NCBI GenBank assembly: GCA_046262355.1
Contig: JBHEMX010000053.1
Span: forward strand, 14,861-78,860
Length of the DNA: 64,000 nt
Direction of reading: 5' to 3'
Origin: DATADD01 sp046262355
GTDB taxonomy: Bacteria > Actinomycetota > CADDZG01 > WHSQ01
The notes beneath the pieces were generated by a model. The model saw only the letters and a program-made list of their open reading frames with translations, made no database searches and had not been told where the DNA came from. The position numbers and the translations under genes were made by a program. This document shows, piece after piece, positions 1 to 8,015 of this stretch (its first letter is position 1; every line of letters starts with the position of its first letter).

Positions 1-108
1 GTTCCGATGTCGACGCCGATGACTACATCTTTGGACACCCACGTCCTCTCGGCGGTGCACCCGGGGGCGTCGGCGCGACGCGCAACGCCCCGGGGTGGAG
101 GCCGGCGC

Positions 109-297
109 CTACTCCTTGCCGAGGGCTCCTCTCAGCGCGTCCTTCGCCTTCTCGCCGGCCTGCTTGGCGCTGCCCTTCGCTCGATCCGCGCGGCCTTCGT
201 TCTCCAAGCGCTCGTCGTCCGTGGCGCGCCCCGTGGCCTCCTTGGCGCGTCCCTTGATCTCCTGCGTCTTGTTGCTGGCCTTGTCTTCGCCGGACAT
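109..297 (-). CDS. CsbD-like stress protein
   Basis: A 62-residue, very hydrophilic protein rich in Lys, Glu, Ala and Gly, with the pattern seen in the CsbD family (EIKGRAKEATG near residue 14, then KGSAKQAGEKAKDALRG near the end). CsbD-like proteins are small general-stress proteins of poorly known biochemical role. The start ATG at 297 is preceded by AAAGGAG at good spacing, which decides it over longer readings that run far upstream. It is divergent from the small acidic gene that begins at 443. The family call is fairly secure from composition and repeats; the function is not. Confidence 0.8.
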   Translation of the reverse strand: MSGEDKASNKTQEIKGRAKEATGRATDDERLENEGRADRAKGSAKQAGEKAKDALRGALGKE

Positions 298-442
298 CCT
301 TGCTCCTTTGCTGGACGGGTGGACGTAGGGTTCCTTCCCCCATGAGGCGTCGCCCATTCCTCGCCGGACGGCGCTCGTTTCCGACGTGCCCGTGGGGGCA
401 GGATCGCGGAGGCATCTGAAGCCGACGAGAGGAGATCCCCAG

Positions 443-691
443 GTGGAACGCGGAAGCGACAAGCACGGAAGCCGGGTCTCGGAGCAGCTCGAAGAAGAGT
501 CCGAACCGCTCGAGCGCTCCCTGAAGGAGTCGCACGTGGAGTCCGAGCGCGAGAAGGAGTCGGGCGAGGCCGACATGCCCGGCTCGGGTCATCGCATCTC
601 GGGGACGGGAAGCTCGGCCGACGAGTATCCCCTCAAGGATCATGGCGAGGAAGGTGGGGCAAGCCACCCGAAGCCCAAGGACGCCGACTAG
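443..691 (+). CDS. Small acidic hydrophilic protein, unknown
   Basis: An 82-residue protein dominated by Glu, Ser, Lys, Arg and Gly with no hydrophobic core, so it is likely disordered. The GTG start at 443 follows AGAGGAG at 8 bases, which favours it over an earlier in-frame start. No family was recognised. It lies between the CsbD-like gene, divergently transcribed, and a small membrane protein gene, so a stress role is possible but is only a guess from location. Confidence 0.5.
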   Translation: MERGSDKHGSRVSEQLEEESEPLERSLKESHVESEREKESGEADMPGSGHRISGTGSSADEYPLKDHGEEGGASHPKPKDAD

Positions 692-781
692 ATCCGAGAG
701 ATCGAGCCGCCCTCGACACAACCCCCTTGCGCGCCGCGGCGTTCGCTCCGAAGCTTGAGTGAGGGTGATCGGGAGGCGGAC

Positions 782-982
782 ATGATCGAGTGGGGCGATG
801 CCCTGCCCTCCATCGCAGCAACCATCGGCGTCGTGGCGGCGGTGTGGATCGCCGAGGCGCGGCGACCGAGACGGGGGCTGGACGACAGGCTGGTGGAGCC
901 GTGGTGGTTCGAACCCCACGGCAGCACGGATCCACGACCCGAAGATGCGTCGCAGGAGGACCGTCCCCGAAGCGAACGGTGA
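782..982 (+). CDS. Small one-helix membrane protein, unknown
   Basis: A 66-residue product with one hydrophobic segment near the N-terminus (ALPSIAATIGVVAAVWIAEA) followed by a basic stretch (RRPRRG) and a hydrophilic tail. This fits a single-span membrane protein with its tail in the cytoplasm. The ATG at 782 is preceded by GGGAGG at 5 bases. No family was recognised. The DNA at 901-922 mimics a tRNA T-arm but is coding here. Confidence 0.45.
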   Translation: MIEWGDALPSIAATIGVVAAVWIAEARRPRRGLDDRLVEPWWFEPHGSTDPRPEDASQEDRPRSER

Positions 983-1058
983 CACGCGCATCGTCCGGGG
1001 TCTATGCTGCCTCCGGCGCCTGCGTTGGGGACGGCAGGCTCGAGGGACGGGGGGCATC

Positions 1059-2945
1059 ATGAAGTGGCAAAGGCTTGCTTCGTGTGCAGTCGCGGCATTG
1101 GTTATGGCCCAGATCGCGATGGTATCCGGGGCCTCGAGCACGGAGCGAAGGACCTCAGGAGTGCGCCCCGGACGCCCTTCGACCGTTCCCGTCGCCGCCG
1201 TTCCGACCGCGACCGACCGGCTCGCGCGGACGCCGGCTTCGTCCGAGGGCGACGAGGACTTCGAGGCGTTCTTGCAGCGGGTCCAGAACTTCCGCTGCCG
1301 TAGCAAGGGCAAACCGGCCACCTCCGTGGACATGAGCTGCAACACGCGGACGCTGGGGCAGAACTTCGGTCCAGACAACGAGATCGCGGTCGCGGTGGAC
1401 CCGAAGGATCCTCGTCATCTCGTGGCGGGCTCGAACGACTACTACTACCGCTTCGACAATGCCACCGGCGAGGTCCTCGTGACCGTCCCAACCGGCTTCT
1501 TCACGTCTTTCGACGGCGGACGCCATTGGATCGACGGACAGGTACCGCGAGGGGAGGGTAACAACGCAGGAGATCCCTCGCCGGCCTTCGACGCCAAGCA
1601 TGGCGTAGTGCTCATGGCGGGTCTCGACTTCACGTCGTCGCCCGACCGCTCGATCATCACCGACGGGAACGTCGCCGTGAGCCGCTCGACGGATGGAGGG
1701 CGGAAGTGGAAGCCCGCCGTCGTCGTGATGGAGGGCGCGGGCCCCGACACGTCGGAGAGCCAGGTGTTCTTCGACAAGGAATGGCTGACCGTCGACAACA
1801 ACCCGCGCTCGCCGCACTACGGGCGGGCGTATGTCACCGCCACCCGTTTCCTGGGTGGTCCGATCTACAAGGAATCGCCGATCTTCCTCACTTACTCGGA
1901 CGACGGCGGACGCACATGGTCCAAGCCCAAGGAGATCTCGGGTTCGCATCCCACGTGCAGCTACCAGGAGACGGGCTCGGGCACCGACTGCGATGAGGAC
2001 CAGTTCTCGATCCCCGAGATCGCATCCGACGGAACCCTCTACGTCCACTACTTGAACGGGCAGAACGAAGCCGAGTGGGAAGTGCCCTTCGAGTTCGACT
2101 CTCAGATCATGGTGCGCCGGTCGAAGGACGGGGGCAAGACGTTCTCGCGGCCCGTGCCCGTGGTGCAGCTAGAAGATGGGGCGAGCGATATGCCGTGGAG
2201 CGTGATCGTCCGACAGACGATCTGGGGCCACCAACTTCGCTGGGCCTCGGCCGGAAACATAAGCGTGGACCCGAACGATCCGAAAGACGTGACGATCGTG
2301 TTCTCCGATCGCGGCACGCCGAACCCGAACGCCACCGCAGAGTGCCTTGCAGAGATCCCGGGCGAGGCGCCCGACTACGATCCATGCGACGCAGGCCCGG
2401 GAGCGGAGGTAAGCATCTATGCGGTCCGCTCGACCGATGGCGGCGCGACCTGGTCGGAGAGGAGCGAGATCGACGGGACCCGGAACCACTCATGGTTCCC
2501 CTGGGCCGACCACGGGCCGAACGGCAAACTCGTCGTATCGTGGGACGAGGATGTCTCGCCGCCTCTTTCCGATGCCTTCAACCACGTCTTGTGGGTACAG
2601 GGCAGGGGCAAGGAGATCCTGCGCCCGAACACCTCAGAGGACCGGACGCCGACCGAGCAGATCGACATCTCCCTCACGCACTGGACGGGTCAGTACGTCC
2701 CCGAGGAGGCGTGGCCACGGATCTGTGGGCCCGAGGGTTACAGCGATCCACCCGTGGAGGACGCCGAGGGCAAGGACTGCAACGCGTTCCATGGCGACTA
2801 CACGGGTCTTGCGGTCGGCCGGGACGGGAGCATCAATGTCACCTGGACGGGTCTCAACCGCTGGGCGACGTCGAAGCAGCTCGATCCCTACACCGGTGAG
2901 TTGCACGACGGCTACGCCCAGGACGCGATGTTCGCGCGCCGCTAG
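1059..2945 (+). CDS. Secreted sialidase/BNR-repeat protein
   Basis: A 628-residue protein with an N-terminal signal peptide (MKWQR, then a hydrophobic run to about residue 25) and at least five Asp-box/BNR motifs of the form S-x-D-G-G-x-x-W/F, for example SFDGGRHW, STDGGRKW, SDDGGRTW, SKDGGKTF and STDGGATW. This is the signature of a six-bladed beta-propeller of the sialidase superfamily. Such proteins are exported; many are glycosidases, others only bind sugars. The catalytic arginine triad and the Asp/Tyr/Glu residues of true sialidases could not be assigned by eye, so the substrate is unknown. Several cysteines suggest disulfides outside the cell. The start at 1059 is chosen because it alone gives a signal peptide. 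Confidence 0.75.
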   Translation: MKWQRLASCAVAALVMAQIAMVSGASSTERRTSGVRPGRPSTVPVAAVPTATDRLARTPASSEGDEDFEAFLQRVQNFRCRSKGKPATSVDMSCNTRTLGQNFGPDNEIAVAVDPKDPRHLVAGSNDYYYRFDNATGEVLVTVPTGFFTSFDGGRHWIDGQVPRGEGNNAGDPSPAFDAKHGVVLMAGLDFTSSPDRSIITDGNVAVSRSTDGGRKWKPAVVVMEGAGPDTSESQVFFDKEWLTVDNNPRSPHYGRAYVTATRFLGGPIYKESPIFLTYSDDGGRTWSKPKEISGSHPTCSYQETGSGTDCDEDQFSIPEIASDGTLYVHYLNGQNEAEWEVPFEFDSQIMVRRSKDGGKTFSRPVPVVQLEDGASDMPWSVIVRQTIWGHQLRWASAGNISVDPNDPKDVTIVFSDRGTPNPNATAECLAEIPGEAPDYDPCDAGPGAEVSIYAVRSTDGGATWSERSEIDGTRNHSWFPWADHGPNGKLVVSWDEDVSPPLSDAFNHVLWVQGRGKEILRPNTSEDRTPTEQIDISLTHWTGQYVPEEAWPRICGPEGYSDPPVEDAEGKDCNAFHGDYTGLAVGRDGSINVTWTGLNRWATSKQLDPYTGELHDGYAQDAMFARR

Positions 2946-3049
2946 CGGGGTCTCCCGTCCTCGTTCCTCTGGCGATCGTGCGACGTTACGCTCGACGGTC
3001 TCTCATCACGGTGCTGTCGATCGCGCCGGCATTCGCCGGTATAAGCACG

Positions 3050-3071
3050 AGCCCCGGGCAACTCCGGGGCT
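3050..3071. terminator. GC-rich terminator hairpin
   Basis: An 8-bp perfect inverted repeat, AGCCCCGG and CCGGGGCT, with a 6-base loop, followed by TTG on the plus strand. It lies between the ends of the sialidase-like gene and the convergent Hsp20 gene, where a bidirectional terminator is expected. The T-tract is short, as is common in GC-rich genomes. Confidence 0.7.
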
Positions 3072-3126
3072 TTGTGATGCGCTGACGAAAACGGATCCGA
3101 GACCGTCGGTCACCTACAGACACGAG

Positions 3127-3552
3127 TCAAGTGGTTTCGGCTTCGATTACCTGAGGGCTTCCGCCGCCGCCGATCTCGATCCTGCGAGGCTTCGCGCGCT
3201 CCGCCATGGGAATCTTCACAGTCAGAACGCCTTGGTCGTAGGAAGCTGTGATCGCTTCCCTATCGAGCCCCTCTCCAAGAAACAGCTGACGGCTGAACCT
3301 TCCCTGGGGGCGCTCCGACACCAGGATCTCGTCCTCCTCGTCTGGCTCGTAGGTGCGCTGCGCCGAAACGGTCAGAACATTCTCCTCCGTCGTGAGGTCT
3401 ATGGAGTCTGCGTCGATGCCGGGAAGGTCAAAGTGCACGATGAACTCATCGCCGCGACGATACGCATCCATCAACAGTCGGGGGGCGCGCCTTCCCTGCA
3501 TCCCCTCCATCAGCCCTTCGACCTCGCGGAAAGGATCAAACCTCATGACCAT
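3127..3552 (-). CDS. hsp20: Small heat-shock protein Hsp20 (alpha-crystallin)
   Basis: A 141-residue protein with the alpha-crystallin domain: FIVHFDLPGIDADSIDLT near the middle, then FSRQLFLGE and a terminal YDQGVLTVKIP segment, the family hallmark around GVLTV. The N-terminus MVMRFDPFREVEGLMEGM is the usual short variable arm. Hsp20 proteins hold unfolded proteins in cytoplasmic oligomers without ATP. ATG 3552 is preceded by AGAGGGGAG. The 155 bases up to the aldehyde dehydrogenase gene should hold its promoter; no HAIR or CIRCE repeat was seen. Confidence 0.92.
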   Translation of the reverse strand: MVMRFDPFREVEGLMEGMQGRRAPRLLMDAYRRGDEFIVHFDLPGIDADSIDLTTEENVLTVSAQRTYEPDEEDEILVSERPQGRFSRQLFLGEGLDREAITASYDQGVLTVKIPMAERAKPRRIEIGGGGSPQVIEAETT

Positions 3553-3707
3553 GACTGTCTCCCCTCTTCGAGCCCACCGGATCGGAAGCGGCAAGGGGCT
3601 GCCCGGCCCCAAGGTCCCTACCGAACCAAGTCAAAATCTACCTGCGATCCCTGGCTGCTCTATGCAACGACCTCCGGCAGAAGATGTGGGTCAGAGGCCG
3701 GTTACGC

Positions 3708-5138
3708 CTACGCCTCTATGTTCGTCATCACGTGCTTCATCCGAGTGTAGTCCTCGAGGCCGTACATCGAGAGGTCCTTGCCGTGTCCGGAGTGCTTGAA
3801 GCCCCCGTGCGGCATCTCAGCCACGAGCGGGATGTGGGTGTTGATCCACACGCACCCGAAGTCGAGCCCCTTCGCCATGCGCATCGCGCGGCCGTGGTCG
3901 GTGGTGAACACGCTCGAGGCGAGCCCGTACTCGACGCCGTTCGCCCATGCGAGCGCCTTCTCCTCGTCGTCGAAGCGCTGCACGGTGATGACGGGACCGA
4001 AGATCTCGTTCTGGATCATCTCGTCGTTCTGCTCGAGGCCCGCCACGACCGTCGGCTCGTGGAAGAAGCCGCCTCCGTTGCCGGCCTTGTGACCGCCCGT
4101 GACGACCTCCGCGTGCTGCGGCGCTCGCTCGAGGAAGCCCGCGACCCGCTCCAGCTGAGTCGGGTTGTTGAGCGGCCCGAAGTCTGTGTCGGGATCGTTC
4201 GGGTCCCCGGTCTTGGTGCCCTTCGCCTTCTGGGCGAGCTCGTTGACGAAGTCGTCGTGGATCCTCGGCCCCGCCAGCACGCGCGTCGCTGCGGTGCAGT
4301 CCTGGCCCGCGTTGAAGTAACCCGCGACCGCTATGGCCTCCGCAGCCGCTTCGAGGTCCGCGTCGTCGAACACGATCACCGGCGCCTTGCCGCCGAGCTC
4401 TAGGTGCACGCGCTTCAGGTCCGCCGCCGCCGACCGCGCGACCTCCATCCCGGCGCGCACACTCCCGGTGATCGAAGCCATCTCGGGGATCGGGTGCGAG
4501 ACCAGCGTCGCGCCCGTCTCGCGATCGCCACAGACGACGTTGAAGACGCCGTCGGGGAGGAACTCAGACATGACCTCCGCCATCTTCAGCGTGGTCACCG
4601 GAGTCGTGTCCGACGGCTTGAGCACGACGGTGTTTCCTGCCGCGATCGCCGGCGCCCACTTCCACACGGCCATCATCATCGGGTAGTTCCACGGCGTCAC
4701 CTGTGCGCACACGCCCACCGGCTCACGCCGAACGAACGAGGTGAAGCCGGCCATGTACTCGCCCGCCGAGCGGCCCTCGAGGCAGCGCGCAGCTCCGGCG
4801 AAGAACCGGATCTGATCCACCATCGGTGGGATCTCCTCACTCATGGTGAGCTCCACTGGCTTTCCGGTGTTCTCGGACTCGAGCTTCACGAACTCCTCGG
4901 CGCGCTCTTCGATCGCATCCGCGATCCTGAGCAGGGCTCGGCTGCGCTCCGACGGGATGACGTCGCGCCATGACTCGAAGGCGCGCCGAGCCGCGTTGCA
5001 CGCGACATCTATGTCGGCCTGCGTCGACACCGGGGCCCGAGCGAACTCCCGACCGTTCGCCGGGTTGACGAGGGGCGCCGCCTTGCCGTCGACCGGCGAC
5101 TGATACTGGCCGTCGATGAAGTTCTGCAGCTCACGCAT
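3708..5138 (-). CDS. Aldehyde dehydrogenase (aminobutyraldehyde/betaine aldehyde type)
   Basis: A 476-residue NAD(P)-dependent aldehyde dehydrogenase. The catalytic glutamate lies in ELGGK (about residue 247) and the nucleophile in GQDC (Cys about 281); TPWNYP and the Rossmann-like TGSVRAG segment match the cofactor site. The overall look is closest to gamma-aminobutyraldehyde or betaine-aldehyde dehydrogenases, which oxidise amino-aldehydes from polyamine or choline breakdown. ATG 5138 is favoured over GTG 5141 because AAGGAG sits 7 bases upstream. It is divergent from the acyl-CoA ligase gene, with about 130 bp between. Exact substrate is uncertain. Confidence 0.88.
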   Translation of the reverse strand: MRELQNFIDGQYQSPVDGKAAPLVNPANGREFARAPVSTQADIDVACNAARRAFESWRDVIPSERSRALLRIADAIEERAEEFVKLESENTGKPVELTMSEEIPPMVDQIRFFAGAARCLEGRSAGEYMAGFTSFVRREPVGVCAQVTPWNYPMMMAVWKWAPAIAAGNTVVLKPSDTTPVTTLKMAEVMSEFLPDGVFNVVCGDRETGATLVSHPIPEMASITGSVRAGMEVARSAAADLKRVHLELGGKAPVIVFDDADLEAAAEAIAVAGYFNAGQDCTAATRVLAGPRIHDDFVNELAQKAKGTKTGDPNDPDTDFGPLNNPTQLERVAGFLERAPQHAEVVTGGHKAGNGGGFFHEPTVVAGLEQNDEMIQNEIFGPVITVQRFDDEEKALAWANGVEYGLASSVFTTDHGRAMRMAKGLDFGCVWINTHIPLVAEMPHGGFKHSGHGKDLSMYGLEDYTRMKHVMTNIEA

Positions 5139-5267
5139 CACGAAGCTCCTTCCCGAACCTGCCGCACGCAGCTTCCGTTCCCGAGGCCAAACCTATAGGA
5201 CGCGCGTGAGGTCCGCCTCGCCCGAGGCCCCCGCGGATGGTCATATTGGTGGATGGAGGTCGAACCC

Positions 5268-6837
5268 GTGATCGTCGGCCGGGCCCCGCCCGTGCACATC
5301 GCGGACACGACGTTGAGCCGGGTCGTGCTCGAACGCGCCGCAGAGCGCGGCGACAAGGTCGCGCTCGTAGACGGAGCCACGAGCGCAGTCCTGACCTACC
5401 GGGCGCTCGCCGGCGAGGTGGACCGGACCGCGGCGGCGCTGAAGGACCGCGGTCTGCGAGGTGGGGACGTCTTTGCGCTTGCGTGCCCGAACTCCGCCGA
5501 CTTCGCGATCGCCTTCTTCGCCGTCTCCGCTGCGGGGGGCATCGTCACGACTGCGAACCCGCTGCTCACCGCCGAGGAGCTTGCGCGCCAGCTCGAGAGC
5601 TGCGGCGCCCGCTTCCTCCTGACGACTCCTGAGAGGCTAACCACGGCCTCCGCCGCGGCGACGCGCGCGGGCGTCGAGGAGGTGTTCGTGACCGGTCCGG
5701 CCGATCCCTCGACGGCCTTCTCCGGGCTGCGCGCCCGACGCCCCCGCGTGGCGCAAGAGGCAGTCGATCACGAGGCGGTCGATCCGAACGCTGTCGCGGT
5801 CCTGCCCTACTCGAGCGGAACCACGGGCGGATCCAAGGGCGTGATGCTCACGCACCGCAACCTCGTGGCGAACATCTGTCAGATCGAGGCGGTTCACCAC
5901 CTCGAGGCTCACGACGTGGTGATCGCGATCCTGCCGTTCTTCCACATCTTCGGGATGACCATGGTGCTCGGCCACGCGCTCCACCGTGGGGCGACGGTGG
6001 TGACGCTGCCTCGCTTCGAGCTCGGGAGCTTCCTGCAGGCGTTGCAGGACCATGGGGTGACGCGTGCTCACCTCGTACCTCCCATCATCCTCGCCCTCGC
6101 CAAGGACCCTTCCGTGGCGCGCTTCGATCTCGCGCGTCTCGAGACGATCCAATCGGGAGCGGCGCCGCTCGGGGCCGCCCTGGCGCTCGAGTGCGCCGAG
6201 CGGCTTGGTTGCGTCGTCTCTCAGGGCTACGGACTGACCGAGACGAGCCCGGTGACGCATCTCACTCCGGACTCCGGGCCCAACAAGTCCGGGTCGATCG
6301 GACCTCCGCTGCCCTCGACCGAGTGGCGCGTGGTCGATCCGGTCACCCACGTCGACCGCGCGCGGGCACCCGGCGAGCTGTGGGTCCGCGGGCCCCAGGT
6401 CATGAGGGGGTACCTCGACGAGCCGGACGCAACCGCCGCCGCGATCGACGGCGACGGCTGGTTCCCATACCGGGGATGTGGCCTACGCCGACGGCGACGG
6501 CTACTTCTACATAGTCGATCGGCTCAAGGAACTCATCAAGCACAAGGGCTTCCAGGTCGCCCCCGCCGAGCTCGAAGCCGTCCTGCTCACGCATCCGGGG
6601 GTCGCCGACGTCGCAGTCGTCGGGAGCCCCGACGTGGAGGCCGGCGAAGTGCCCAAGGCGTTCGTCGTGCCGGCGTCCACGCTCTCCCGTGCAGACGTCA
6701 TCGAGTTCGTCGCGGCGCGCGTCGCACCCCACAAGAGGATACGGCGGGTCGAGCTGGTCGAGCGCATCCCTCGCTCGCCGTCTGGGAAGATCCTGCGCCG
6801 CCGGCTGGTCGAGGGCGAGCGTGCGCGCCACGCCTGA
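5268..6837 (+). pseudogene. AMP-forming acyl-CoA ligase, broken by +1 frameshift
   Basis: A 4-coumarate/fatty-acid-CoA-ligase-like enzyme. The first frame carries the P-loop YSSGTTGGSKGV, the GYGLTETSP adenylation motif and GELWVRGPQVMRGY. At about 6466-6470 the reading frame is lost one residue before the expected TGD motif. The missing part continues one frame over as DVAYADGDGYFYIVDRLKEL and ends with PRSPSGKILRR at 6837. One extra base explains it. GTG 5268 has GGAGG at 8 bases; ATG 5253 is an alternative. Such enzymes activate carboxylates with ATP and CoA. If the frameshift is real the gene is dead; if it is an assembly error it is a normal enzyme of about 522 residues. Confidence 0.82.
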
Positions 6838-6873
6838 GAGGGCGGAGCGGGATGGGCGTGCCGACTGCCCATT

Positions 6874-6888
6874 TCAACAGAATGTTGA
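6874..6888. promoter_or_regulatory. Palindromic operator TCAACA-GAA-TGTTGA
   Basis: A perfect 6-3-6 inverted repeat. Its right half overlaps the -35 box of the promoter at 6885-6913. A near-identical site, TCTACA-AAA-TGTTGA, lies at 17521-17535 in the same position relative to a second promoter of this gene island. No other two-half copy was noticed in the window. A repressor site shared by the purine genes is inferred. Confidence 0.7.
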
Positions 6889-6913
6889 CGCTACGCGACC
6901 CCCTGCGGATAAT
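6885..6913 (+). promoter_or_regulatory. Sigma70-type promoter for the LLM-ygeY-xdhD operon
   Basis: TTGACG at 6885-6890 and GATAAT at 6908-6913 with a 17-base spacer, close to consensus. Transcription would begin near 6920, upstream of the Shine-Dalgarno GGGGAGG at 6938-6944. The -35 box is covered by the operator at 6874-6888, which suggests repression by occlusion. Confidence 0.72.
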
Positions 6914-6950
6914 CCTCGGGACGCCACCGAGACCGACGGGGAGGTTCGCC

Positions 6951-8015
6951 ACGAGCACTGCAGCGACCGCCCCACCTCCTCAGAGGGCCGCGCTCTACCT
7001 CCAGGACAAGCACCCGCTGCGGGACGGCATGCGCTTCTCGCAGCAAGCCGAGCGCGCCGGGTTCGAGGCCGTGTGGCAGGCGGAATCCCGCCTCGTCCGG
7101 GAGGCAACGGTGCCGATGGCGGCGTTCGCCGCGGTCACCGAGCACATCACGGTCGGCTCGGGCGTGGTCAACACCTGGACTCGCAACCCGGGTCTCCTCG
7201 CGGCCACGTTCGTGACGCTGGACGACCTCGCTCCGGGGCGCGTGATCCTCGGACTCGGTGCGTGGTGGGATCCGTTGGCTCGCAAAGTCGGCATCGCTCG
7301 GCGGCGCCCGCTGCAGTGCATGCGAGAGGTGGTCGAGGCGTGTCGCCGGCTCTTCACCCTCGAAGAGGTGAGCTATGAGGGCGAGTTCGTCCACCTCGAC
7401 GGCGTCCGGATCGACGTGGTCCACGGCGAGACGCGCGCGCGCCGCATCCCGATCTACGTCGGCGCGACCGGACCCAAGATGCTCGAGCTCTCGGGCGAGA
7501 TCGCGGACGGAGTCGTGCTGAACTACATGGTGTCTCCGCGCTACAACGACGAGGCGGTAGCAAGGATCGCCGAGGGGGCGGAACGCGGCGGCCGGGCGCT
7601 CTCGGACATCGACCGCCCACAGCTGATCGTGTGCTCGCTCGACGAAGACCGCACGACGGCGCTGGACGAGGCGCGGCTGCTTCTGACGCAGTACCTGGGG
7701 CAGCAGCCCCACATCATGAAGGCGTCCGGCGTCGACGCCTCGCTGATCGAGGAGATCAACGCGCTCGTGGACTGGCCGGCGACGCAGGAACAGATAGAGA
7801 AGGCTGCAGCGCTCGTTCCGGACGAGGTCGTGCAGCTCGTCAGCGCCTCGGGCACGCCGGCGGAGTGCCGCACCAAGGTCGCCGAGTACCTCGAGCACGG
7901 CGCAACCTGTCCGATCCTTTATCCCTTGCGGGACGTGCCGCAGATGATCCACGCGTTCGCGTTGTCGGGCAAGGCACCGGTCGGGGACGGCCGGAGATCG
8001 GGAAGCGGCCCATGA
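6951..8015 (+). CDS. LLM-class flavin (F420/FMN) oxidoreductase
   Basis: A luciferase-like monooxygenase/F420-dependent reductase fold protein of about 354 residues: ALYLQDKHPLRDG at the start, then GFEAVWQAESRLVREA, TVGSGVVNTWTRNP and RVILGLGAWWDP, typical of F420-dependent family members. The promoter at 6885-6913 implies a start after 6920, and a strong GGGGAGG lies 6 bases before ACG 6951, where ATG would be expected (ACG-AGC-ACT). ATG 6852 and ATG 6882 are in-frame alternatives but lie upstream of the predicted transcript start. It overlaps ygeY by ATGA. LLM enzymes include ring-opening pyrimidine monooxygenases such as RutA; a role on a purine ring here is inference. Confidence 0.8.
   Translation, partial: TSTAATAPPPQRAALYLQDKHPLRDGMRFSQQAERAGFEAVWQAESRLVREATVPMAAFAAVTEHITVGSGVVNTWTRNPGLLAATFVTLDDLAPGRVILGLGAWWDPLARKVGIARRRPLQCMREVVEACRRLFTLEEVSYEGEFVHLDGVRIDVVHGETRARRIPIYVGATGPKMLELSGEIADGVVLNYMVSPRYNDEAVARIAEGAERGGRALSDIDRPQLIVCSLDEDRTTALDEARLLLTQYLGQQPHIMKASGVDASLIEEINALVDWPATQEQIEKAAALVPDEVVQLVSASGTPAECRTKVAEYLEHGATCPILYPLRDVPQMIHAFALSGKAPVGDGRRSGSGP

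Noticed and set aside
899..922. T-arm-like sequence GTGG-TTCGAAC-CCCAC suggesting a tRNA
   Set aside because: No acceptor, D-arm or anticodon arm can be built around it, and it lies inside a small gene with a good ribosome-binding site.
5253..8015. A single 920-residue ligase-LLM fusion protein
   Set aside because: The last 120 residues of the ligase are well preserved one frame over, and the region between is out-of-frame sequence. An own promoter and ribosome-binding site precede the LLM gene.
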